A stretch of 64,000 nucleotides of DNA from the NCBI GenBank assembly GCA_024693505.1, contig JAILKU010000022.1, positions 41,197 to 105,196 of the forward strand, given 5' to 3'. The translations under genes were made by a program, and so were the position numbers. Positions 16,168 through 24,200 of this stretch are shown piece after piece. Position 1 is the stretch's first letter, and each line of letters opens with the position of its first letter. Source of the DNA: Bacteroidaceae bacterium (GTDB lineage: Bacteria > Bacteroidota > Bacteroidia > Bacteroidales > Bacteroidaceae). The notes beneath the pieces were generated by a model. The model searched no databases. It worked only from the letters and a program-made list of their open reading frames with translations, and was not told the DNA's origin.

Positions 16168-16899
16168 ATGAAAGATTTCAAGTTTAAGATAGCCGGTCGG
16201 GACTATACCACAAAGGTGGAAGAACAGGAAAATGGCGCCCTGCTGGTAACCGTCAATGGAAAGGCCTATGAGGTTGAACTGCCCGAGCAGGCTCATGCCG
16301 CTCATAAAACAATTGTAAAGGCCGCTGCCTCAGCAGCTCCCTCCGCTCCTTCTGCTGCCCCCTCTGCCGCTGCAGCCAAGGGCAACACGATGAGCGCTCC
16401 CTTGCCCGGCACGATCACCAAGGTGATAGCTCAGGCCGGTCAGAAGGTGAAGAAGGGCGATGTGCTCATTGTCATGGAGGCCATGAAGATGGCAAACGAT
16501 ATCGTGGCCGAGGCCGACGGAACGGTGAAGGCCGTGTGCGTCAGCGTAGGTCAGAGTGTGAACCAGGGCGATGCCCTCATTGAGTTCCAGGCTGATGCAG
16601 CACCCGCTGCTCCCAAGGCTGCACCTGCTGCTCCTAAGGCCACACCCGCGCCTGCTGCTCCGGCTGCTGCCAAGCCCGCCGCTGGGGCCAGTGTTGTTTC
16701 AGCCCCTCTGCCCGGTACGGTCACCAAGATACTGGTTCAGCCCGGTCAGGCTGTGAAGGCAGGCGAAACCGTGCTGACGATGGAGGCTATGAAGATGGAG
16801 AACAACATCACGGCCGAGACCGACGGTACGGTAAAAGCAATTCTTGTTCAACAGGGTGCTCAGGTTCAGAGCGGAGACGCCCTTATAGAAATGGCATAA
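16168..16899 (+). CDS. mmdC: Biotin carrier subunit with two biotinyl domains
   Basis: A 243-residue biotin carboxyl carrier. An N-terminal segment (1-50) is followed by an Ala/Pro/Ser linker, biotinyl domain 1 (about 73-141, EAMKM with Lys107), a second Ala/Pro linker, and biotinyl domain 2 (about 175-243, EAMKM with Lys209). Both domains carry SAPLPGT and the MKM biotinylation site. The usual family member has one domain and roughly 120-170 residues, so this is a tandem duplication. It carries carboxybiotin between MmdA and MmdB. mmdB begins five bases later. Confidence 0.93.
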   Translation: MKDFKFKIAGRDYTTKVEEQENGALLVTVNGKAYEVELPEQAHAAHKTIVKAAASAAPSAPSAAPSAAAAKGNTMSAPLPGTITKVIAQAGQKVKKGDVLIVMEAMKMANDIVAEADGTVKAVCVSVGQSVNQGDALIEFQADAAPAAPKAAPAAPKATPAPAAPAAAKPAAGASVVSAPLPGTVTKILVQPGQAVKAGETVLTMEAMKMENNITAETDGTVKAILVQQGAQVQSGDALIEMA

Positions 16900-16904
16900 G
16901 GCGT

Positions 16905-18194
16905 ATGAAAAGCAAGATCCAATTCTTCAGTATCCTGGCCCTTCTGTGTCTCTCGGCCATGCCTGCCATGGCGGCCGATCTGGACGTGCAAGAGGGGTTG
17001 GTAAAGTTTGTTGAGGAGATGGGCATCGTCAGCTTCTTCGCAGGCGAGGGTTGGAAGAATGCCGTGATGATCTGCATCGGCTGCTTTCTGCTCTACCTTG
17101 CCATTAAGAAGGAATACGAGCCCCTGCTTCTGCTGCCGATTGCCTTCGGTATGATTCTGACCAATCTGCCGGGTGCCGGCATGTTCGACTCCGAGATGTG
17201 GAACAACGAGTTCCTGAACCCCAGCAGTCCGAACTATCACAGCTACGGCTATGTGATGGCTCATGGCGGTCTGCTGGATATCCTCTATATCGGTGTCAAG
17301 GCCGGTGTCTATCCGTGTCTCATTTTCCTTGGCGTGGGTGCAATGACTGACTTCGGTCCGCTGATTGCCAACCCCAAGAGCCTTATTCTGGGCGCCGCTG
17401 CCCAAATAGGTATCTTTGCCACCTTCTTAGTCACGCAGATTGACATTCCCATCTTCGGTTTCTCGCCCGCTCAGGCCGCTTCAATCGGCATTATCGGCGG
17501 TGCCGACGGACCGACTGCCATCTTCCTGACGAGTAAGCTGGCTCCCGAGCTGCTGGGTCCCATTGCCGTAGCCGCCTATAGCTACATGGCCCTGGTGCCC
17601 GTTATTCAGCCTCCTATCATGCGTGCACTGACTACCGAGAGCGAGCGTCGCATCCGCATGAGCCAGTTGCGCAGCGTCAGCAAGAAGGAGAAGATCCTCT
17701 TCCCCATCATCGTGGCTATCGTGGTGTCGCTGATCGTACCGTCTGCTGGCACCCTCATCGGTTGCCTTATGCTGGGCAATCTGATGAAGGAGAGCGGCGT
17801 AGTGGAACGTCTGAGCAAGGCCGCCCAGAACGAGCTGAACAACATCGTGGTCATCTGTCTGGGCCTCACCGTGGGTGCTACGGCAACAGCCACTTCGTTC
17901 ATGAACCTTCAGACGCTGGGTATCCTCTGTGTGGGCATCGTGGCCTTTGGCATCGGTTCCGCTTCGGGCGTGGTGATGGCCAAGGTGATGAACCTCTTCC
18001 TGAAGGAGAAGATTAACCCGCTCATCGGTTCTGCCGGTGTGAGTGCCGTGCCTATGGCTGCCCGTGTGAGCCAGATGGAGGGTGCTAAGGCTGATCCCCG
18101 CAACTTCCTGCTGATGCACGCTATGGGTCCCAACGTGGCCGGCGTAATCGGTTCGGCCGTAGCTGCGGGCATCCTGCTCAGCTTCCTGGGATGA
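16905..18194 (+). CDS. mmdB: Na+-translocating decarboxylase beta subunit
   Basis: A 429-residue integral membrane protein of the OadB/MmdB/GcdB family that decarboxylates carboxybiotin and pumps Na+ outward. An N-terminal signal-like helix is followed by about ten membrane segments. The family signatures [20 protein letters not shown] and [17 protein letters not shown] are present, as is the late [13 protein letters not shown]. It ends in FLG* with xseA starting four bases later, so the nuclease genes share the transcript. Confidence 0.95.
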   Translation: MKSKIQFFSILALLCLSAMPAMAADLDVQEGLVKFVEEMGIVSFFAGEGWKNAVMICIGCFLLYLAIKKEYEPLLLLPIAFGMILTNLPGAGMFDSEMWNNEFLNPSSPNYHSYGYVMAHGGLLDILYIGVKAGVYPCLIFLGVGAMTDFGPLIANPKSLILGAAAQIGIFATFLVTQIDIPIFGFSPAQAASIGIIGGADGPTAIFLTSKLAPELLGPIAVAAYSYMALVPVIQPPIMRALTTESERRIRMSQLRSVSKKEKILFPIIVAIVVSLIVPSAGTLIGCLMLGNLMKESGVVERLSKAAQNELNNIVVICLGLTVGATATATSFMNLQTLGILCVGIVAFGIGSASGVVMAKVMNLFLKEKINPLIGSAGVSAVPMAARVSQMEGAKADPRNFLLMHAMGPNVAGVIGSAVAAGILLSFLG

Positions 18195-18198
18195 TCCT

Positions 18199-19443
18199 AT
18201 GACGCTCTATGAGCTGAACCATATCGTCCGCACGGTGCTCGCGTCTTCTTTGGACGACGAGTACTGGGTTCAGGGCGAACTCGCCGATGCCTCGGCAGGC
18301 TACGGCGGGCATTTCTATGGCGAGCTCATACAGAAAGATGATAAGGCGCAGGCGATTATAGCGCGAGCCAGAGTGAACTGCTGGGCTCGTACCTATAATC
18401 TCCTGCGTCTTCGTTTTCAGAACGAGACGGGGCAGACGCTGCGTCCAGGTATGCAGGTAAAGCTGCTTGTCCGCGTTACGTTCCACGAGCAGTACGGTTA
18501 TGCCCTTAATATCCAGGACATCGACTCGGCCTACACTCTGGGCGATATGGCACGCCGTAGGCGCGAGATACTCATGCAGTTGGAGGAGGACGGCATTCTG
18601 CACGATAACCAGCAGCTTGCTCTTCCCCGCCTGCTGAAGCGCATTGCCATTGTCTCGTCGGCCTCCGCTGCGGGATATGGCGACTTCTGCAACCAGCTCC
18701 AGCACAACGAGTATGGCCTATGCTTCATCACCCGCCTCTTTCCCGCTGTCATGCAAGGGCAGAAGGTAGAGGAATCCGTCATTTCGGCTCTGCAGCAAGT
18801 GGCGGACGAGGCTGAGGAATGGGACGTCGTGGTCATCATACGCGGCGGCGGTGCAACGGGCGACCTGAGCGACTTCGACAGCTATCCGCTGGCTTCGTTC
18901 ATAGCCCAGTTTCCCATTCCCGTTATTACCGGCATCGGGCACGAACGCGACGAGACGGTGCTCGACTATGTGGCTCACACCCGCGTGAAGACCCCTACGG
19001 CTGCCGCGGCCTTCATCATCGACCATCAGGCACAAGAGGTTGCGCGGCTCGACGACTTGAAGCAGCGTATCGAACGTCACTCTCAGGACCGCCTGGCTCT
19101 AGAGCGCCAGCGCATGGAGCGCTATGCCCTCACCATCCCCCTCCTCTTCGAGCGCTTTAAGCAGCGTGCCGATCATCGGCTGGACATTATATTCCAGCGG
19201 CTCCAGTCTTCCCTCGCTCAGCGCACCGAGCGCGAGCTGCATCGTCTGACCCTCATGGAGCAACGCCTGAAGGGACTCGATCCCTCGCTCCTTCTCCACC
19301 GCGGCTACAGCATCACGCGGCTCGGCTCCCGTATCGTGAGAAGCCCCCGCGACGTAAAGCCCGGGGACGTCATCGTCACCCAGCTGAATGAGGGGGAGGT
19401 TAAGTCAAGGGTGGAAGACCCTAACCCCCGTCCTTCCTTGTAG
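18199..19443 (+). CDS. xseA: Exodeoxyribonuclease VII large subunit
   Basis: A 414-residue XseA, the catalytic subunit that degrades single-stranded DNA in both directions. It has an N-terminal OB-fold (YWVQGELADAS, GHFYGELIQKD), then the catalytic domain (VVIIRGGGATGDLSDFDSYPLA, TGIGHERDETVLDYVAHTRVKTPTAAA) and a long helical arm. The last seven residues (PNPRPSL) and the TAG stop are encoded in an interspersed hairpin repeat. It belongs to the mmd transcript and is followed by xseB. Confidence 0.94.
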   Translation: MTLYELNHIVRTVLASSLDDEYWVQGELADASAGYGGHFYGELIQKDDKAQAIIARARVNCWARTYNLLRLRFQNETGQTLRPGMQVKLLVRVTFHEQYGYALNIQDIDSAYTLGDMARRRREILMQLEEDGILHDNQQLALPRLLKRIAIVSSASAAGYGDFCNQLQHNEYGLCFITRLFPAVMQGQKVEESVISALQQVADEAEEWDVVVIIRGGGATGDLSDFDSYPLASFIAQFPIPVITGIGHERDETVLDYVAHTRVKTPTAAAAFIIDHQAQEVARLDDLKQRIERHSQDRLALERQRMERYALTIPLLFERFKQRADHRLDIIFQRLQSSLAQRTERELHRLTLMEQRLKGLDPSLLLHRGYSITRLGSRIVRSPRDVKPGDVIVTQLNEGEVKSRVEDPNPRPSL

Positions 19444-19458
19444 GGAAGGAGTGGTTAG
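19421..19458. repeat. Hairpin repeat overlapping xseA stop
   Basis: Nested inverted repeat: CTAACC with GGTTAG outside and TCCTTCC-TTGTAG-GGAAGGA inside. The xseA TAG stop is in the loop. Flanking GGCTGAGGGGAATA matches the repeat at 8721-8760. Confidence 0.8.
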
Positions 19459-19521
19459 TCCTGAAGGCTGAGGGGAATATGGAAGTAAATCTCACAAGTA
19501 GCAAGTTACATATTATTATAT

Positions 19522-19821
19522 ATGAATAAAGACAACAATCCGAATCAAACCGCTCACTCCCTGCAAGGGAGGGCAGGGGAAGGGTCTTCTATTGCTGGAG
19601 GGTCCTCTAAGGCTGAAGGGTCTTCCTCTTCTTTAACCTACGAGCAGGCAATGCAGCAACTGGAGATGCTTGCGGCCAAGATGGAGCAGAACGAGATTAG
19701 TCTGGACGACATGGCCGAACGTTTGCGTGAAGCGCAGCAACTGATGAAGTATTGCCGCGATTGCCTCTATGAAGCAGAAAAAAACTGCAAATCATTACTG
19801 AGTGTCGAAGAAAAATTGTAA
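19522..19821 (+). CDS. xseB: Exodeoxyribonuclease VII small subunit with repeat-derived N-terminus
   Basis: A 99-residue protein. Residues from about 38 on (LTYEQAMQQLEMLAAKMEQNEISLDDM) are the normal XseB helical hairpin. Residues 1-37 are low-complexity Gly/Ser, encoded by the CTCCCT-GCA-AGGGAG hairpin at 19557-19571 and by three GAAGGGTCTTC-like units. The first ATG at 19522 gives this extension; an internal start at about residue 43 would cut into the core helix, so the extension is probably translated. It pairs with XseA, 78 bases upstream. Confidence 0.85.
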   Translation: MNKDNNPNQTAHSLQGRAGEGSSIAGGSSKAEGSSSSLTYEQAMQQLEMLAAKMEQNEISLDDMAERLREAQQLMKYCRDCLYEAEKNCKSLLSVEEKL

Positions 19822-19826
19822 TTTTG
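19819..19826 (+). promoter_or_regulatory. Candidate -7 element of ilvE promoter
   Basis: TAATTTTG overlaps the xseB stop codon and lies about 40 bases before the ilvE ATG. The -33 match is poor. Confidence 0.45.
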
Positions 19827-19864
19827 CAGAGAATTAGCGTAAAAAGATTTAAAATACAAACATT

Positions 19865-20887
19865 ATGAATGAAATTGACTGGGGTAACCTCTCGTTTGGT
19901 TACATGAAGACGGACTACAACGTACGCTGCTACTATCGCAATGGCACATGGGGCGAGATTGAGACGTGCAGCGAGGAAACGATTCCCATGCACATGGCAG
20001 CCACCTGCCTCCACTACGGCCAGGAGGCTTTCGAAGGGCTGAAGGCCTACCGCTGCCCCGACGGCAAGGTGCGCATCTTCCGCGCTGATGAGAACGCCGC
20101 CCGACTGCAGAGCACATGCCGCGGCATCATGATGCCCGAACTGCCGACAGAGCGCTTTATCGAGATGGTGGAGAAAGTGGTGAGGCTGAACGAGCGCTTT
20201 ATCCCGCCATATGAGAGCGGCGCCACGCTCTATGTGCGGCCCCTGCTCGTGGGAACCAGCGCCCAGGTGGGCGTGCATCCCGCATCGGAGTACCTGTTCC
20301 TCATCTTCGTAACGCCCGTGGGACCGTACTTCAAGGGCGGATTCAGCACCAACCCTTACGTAATCATTCGCGAGTACGACCGCTCGGCGCCTCTCGGTAC
20401 GGGTATCTACAAGGTGGGCGGCAACTATGCCGCAAGTCTGCGAGCCAACCACATGGCCCATGAGCTGGGCTACAGCTGCGAGTTCTACCTCGATGCCAAG
20501 GAGAAGAAATACATGGACGAGTGCGGAGCCGCAAACTTCTTCGGCATCAAGGACAATACCTATGTGACGCCTAAGAGCACCAGCATCCTGCCTTCCATTA
20601 CGAACAAAAGCCTGATGCAACTGGCCCTCGACATGGGCCTGAAGGTCGAGCGCCGTCAGATTCCCGAGGACGAGCTGGCCACTTTCGAGGAGGCAGGAGC
20701 CTGCGGCACGGCAGCCGTCATCAGCCCCATCGCGCGCATCGACGACCTCGAAGAGAAGAAGTCCTTCATCTTCAGCAAGGACGGAAAGCCAGGGCCCGTC
20801 AGCACTAAGCTATACAATAAGCTGCGCAACATCCAGTACGGCATAGAACCCGACGTTCACGGATGGACGCGTGTCGTGATAGAGTAA
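19865..20887 (+). CDS. ilvE: Branched-chain amino acid aminotransferase
   Basis: A 340-residue class IV PLP aminotransferase that makes or degrades leucine, isoleucine and valine. Motifs are HYGQEAFEGLKAYRC, RPLLVG, the PLP lysine in GIYKVGGNYAAS, and DECGAANFFGI. Length is normal for the family. It appears to have its own promoter at the end of xseB. Downstream lie AAAACAAC hairpins and a strong terminator. Confidence 0.93.
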   Translation: MNEIDWGNLSFGYMKTDYNVRCYYRNGTWGEIETCSEETIPMHMAATCLHYGQEAFEGLKAYRCPDGKVRIFRADENAARLQSTCRGIMMPELPTERFIEMVEKVVRLNERFIPPYESGATLYVRPLLVGTSAQVGVHPASEYLFLIFVTPVGPYFKGGFSTNPYVIIREYDRSAPLGTGIYKVGGNYAASLRANHMAHELGYSCEFYLDAKEKKYMDECGAANFFGIKDNTYVTPKSTSILPSITNKSLMQLALDMGLKVERRQIPEDELATFEEAGACGTAAVISPIARIDDLEEKKSFIFSKDGKPGPVSTKLYNKLRNIQYGIEPDVHGWTRVVIE

Positions 20888-20921
20888 AGGACGTACGGCG
20901 CAGGAAGACTAAAACATCGGT

Positions 20922-20976
20922 GTTGTTTTGGCAAAACAACGACGTAGAAAAGGCAAAACAATGGCGTTGTTTTCTA
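20922..20976. repeat. Tandem GTTGTTTT/AAAACAAC hairpins
   Basis: GTTGTTTT-GGC-AAAACAAC is a perfect 8-bp hairpin. Fifteen bases on, AAAACAA-TGGCG-TTGTTTT forms another. TAGAAAA/TTTTCTA around the second gives an alternative pairing. Confidence 0.75.
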
Positions 20977-21105
20977 TGGGTGCCCGTTAAGTCTTTCTCG
21001 GCGTCTTTCCTGTCTTGGGCAGAGGTATCTGCTGGTTCTTCTGCAACATGCTTCTGGATTGCTCAAGATAACAGACAGTTTCTTTAAGAACGTTTTATTT
21101 ATAAC

Positions 21106-21138
21106 AAGAAAGGCCCGCCGGATGGCGGGCCTTTCTTT
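21106..21138. terminator. Bidirectional intrinsic terminator
   Basis: AAGAAAGGCCCGCC and GGCGGGCCTTTCTT form a perfect 14-bp stem with a four-base loop. A/T-rich ends make it usable from both sides, between convergent genes. Confidence 0.9.
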
Positions 21139-21187
21139 GGTTCCTCCCTTGATGTGGAGGTTAGAGGTTTTCACTAAACCAGAACCT

Positions 21188-21238
21188 TGAGCTTTGCTCG
21201 AGCTTCTTTCCGTTCGGTAGAACACTCGAGCAAGCTCA
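21188..21238 (-). terminator. Inverted repeat just after the giant gene
   Basis: TGAGCTTTGCTCGAG pairs with CTCGAGCAAGCTCA with a single bulged base. It starts 12 bases past the minus-strand stop, so it may act as a terminator or 3' stability hairpin. Confidence 0.55.
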
Positions 21239-21249
21239 GCGTTCTATTC

Positions 21250-24200
21250 TCACTTAACAAGAATCTTCTTGCCATTGATGATGTAGATGCCCTTCGGGAG
21301 CTTCTTCAGGTCGTTGCCAACCTTCACACCGGTGAGGGTGTAGATAGCGTCGGAAGCGATGTTCAGCTTAGGCATTGCAATGCTGGTGCTGCCAGTGCCG
21401 ATGAGAACGGGATACTCGCCCTCACCCATGCCGCAGGACCAAATGTTGCTGTCCCATGCGACAACAGCCTGCTGCAGTTCTGCGAAGTTCGTCTTGTTGT
21501 AGTACTTGACGTTCGTCATCTTGTCGGCTGCGGCTGTCTCGCCGAAGTTCTCGAAGTAGTTGTTCCAAACCACGATGTTGTTATAGGTACATGCGGGTGT
21601 TGCGGCCTGCTGGCCACCGCCGATGATACCACCGCCGTGGTTGTGGCTGCCTGCTGCATAGACGTTGTCCATCTGCAGCTTGCCACGTACGCGACCTACG
21701 ATACCGCCAGTCAGAGCAGAGGTGCTGGTGATCTCTACGTTGGCATAGCAGTTGCGGATGTATGCCTCGCCTTCGGTGTGGCCTGCGAGAGCACCTGCAT
21801 AGCCGGCGGCATTCAGCTTACCGGTTACCCAGCAGTGGTCGATGACGCAAATGTCGCTGTAGCTGGCGGTGCGGCCGAGCCAGGCGGTCAGGATACCTGT
21901 ACCGGAGGTGGTGCAAGTCAGGTCGGCATTCTCAACGCCCAAGTTGCGGATTGAACCGTGGTGGATACCGAAGATACTCTGGTAGCTCTGGTCGGTGTTA
22001 GCGGGATGGAAGTTCTTGATGACGTGGTTCTGACCGTCGAAGTCAATCCAGTTCGCATAGCCGGCAACAGCCTGGTCGCAGTTGAGAGGAATCCAGGTGG
22101 TTACGGCATCCATGTCGATATCGTTCTCGAGCACAACCTTGTTCAGCTTGCCGGGACGCAGGTAGTCGATGAGCGAGCAGAACTCTTCAGCAGAATGGAT
22201 GCGGAAGGGATTCTCCTCCGAACCGTCGTTCAGGGCCAGGCCTTCGGCTACGTTGGTATAGGTGCCGGCAGAGGTCTTATAGACAATCTTGTGGGTGTCG
22301 TCCAGTACGGGATAAGCATCCTCGCCGATCGTCTGGAACCATACGGGATCAACCTGTTCGCCGCCATTCAGTCTGTGGCAGACTTCACCGCTGGCCAGAT
22401 TCTCGGCCGTGGCTACGTCAACGATAACGTTGTTGTTGCCGTCAACCACCTTCTTGCCTGCGAAGCAGTTGCTCAGCGTACCCTGGTTGGAGATGAGGTC
22501 GAAGGTCGTGAAGCAGTTGCGGACAGTACCGCTGGCAGCTTCACCTGCGAATGCAGCCTTCTGGCTGTGGGTGGTCTCGAGCACGATGTCGCCCACTACG
22601 AAGCAGTTCTCAATGATCGTACCGTTAGCCTCGCCGCAAAGTGCGCCAACGCGCTTGCCGTCGTTGGGATGGCTGTTCACTACGCGGGCGTTGATGATAC
22701 CCAGGTTGCGAATCTGTGCAGAGGTGCTCGAACGGCTGAAGAGAGCGAGCTCTACGTTGCCATTACCCTCTACGTTCAGGTTCTTGATGACGTGGCCCTG
22801 ACCGTCGAAGGTGCCATTGAAGGCCTGGTTGCCCATGCCCTGATATGAACCGGCGTCGGAGTAGATACCGATGGGGAAGAAGGGCTTGTTCTCGAGGTCG
22901 ATGTCAGCCACAAGACGAGCCTTGGCGCCTGTGTTGCCTGCATTTACGAAGTTTGCAAACCAGCGCAGCTGCAGGGCTGATGCCAGATCGTACCAGCCGT
23001 CAACGGGTGCTACAGTAGCGCCGTTGTAACCGCAGACGGTGCAGATGCCGTCCTCGCCGAACTGATGAGCATCGGGCTCATAGGCAGCTTCTTCGTTGGT
23101 GAAGGTTGTCTCAGGCTTTGGCATGCCGTCGCAGAAGAGGCCGCCGTGAGCGTAAACCTGCTTGTGCGTGCTGTCCAGAGTGGGATACTTGTCCTCGCCC
23201 TTGGTCTGATACCAAGCAATAGTCTCTTGGTTGCCGTTCAGCAGGAAGCAGAGTGCGCCAGAGGGGTTCAGTTCCTCTACGTCGAGTCCAGCGAAGCAGT
23301 TCACCTGTGTGCCTCCGCTGCTGAGCGCGTCGAAGGTGGTCCAGCAGCCGCGCAGTGTGCTCTGAGCAGATTCACCGGCTATACCGCCCTTCTGGTCGTG
23401 GATGGTCTCAACCTTGACGTCTGTGCTCCAGCAGTTCTCCATGAAGCTCTGATAGAACTCACCAGCCAGAACACCGGCACGGATGCCCAGCTCGCCGGCA
23501 TCGCCATAGGTCCAGAGATTCTCCACTGTAGCGTTCTCGAAGCCCAGGTTGCGTACGGTAGCGCCCTGGCAACGGCTGAAGAAGCCGGCCTCGACGCCGT
23601 CGTAGGTCTTTACGGTCAGGTTCTTGATGACGTGGCCCTGTCCGTCGAAGGTGCCAGAGTAGGTAGTGCCGATGGCATCGCCGTTCACATCGCCGTCGCG
23701 GTGACGGGCTATGGGCGTGAAGTTACCAACTTCCTTCATGTCGATGTCGTTGGTGAGCACGGCATTCAGGTTGGTACGTCCGTTGTTGCTCTGGTAAGAG
23801 AACCATACCAGGTTGTAGGCATTAGCAATCTGATAAACGCCATCAATCTCCTCGGGCTCCTCACCCTGCTGCAGCTGATATACGTGGTTGCTCTTCAGCT
23901 CTTCAATCTTGGCCTCTACTTCGGCATTGGAAGCGGAACCATTTTCGAAGAGAGCCATAATGGGCTCGTAGGTCTCCTCAACGAACTTGTTGAATGCGGC
24001 AGGATCGTCTCCGAGCACATCTTCGCAGGTGTGCATTACAGATTCGTTGAGCTGTGCCATTTCTGTGTAGATCTTCTTGCTCTCCCAGATGCCCTGGAAG
24101 ATATTACCGAAGGTCTGAGTCAGGGCGTACTTGTCGGCATTGGTGCTTACGGTGCCTGCGGCAGCGATAGCTTCCTTCAGCTCGTCGGCCAGAGACTTGG

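Larger units (their letters stand above)
20888..21249. other. Intergenic region between convergent ilvE and giant surface protein gene
   Basis: No gene seen. It holds the AAAACAAC hairpins, a bidirectional terminator at 21106-21138 and a second inverted repeat at 21188-21238. Short ORFs on both strands are not credible. Confidence 0.7.

Noticed and set aside
20863-21225. Short ORFs on both strands after ilvE
   Set aside because: They span hairpins and the terminator and show no recognisable domain.
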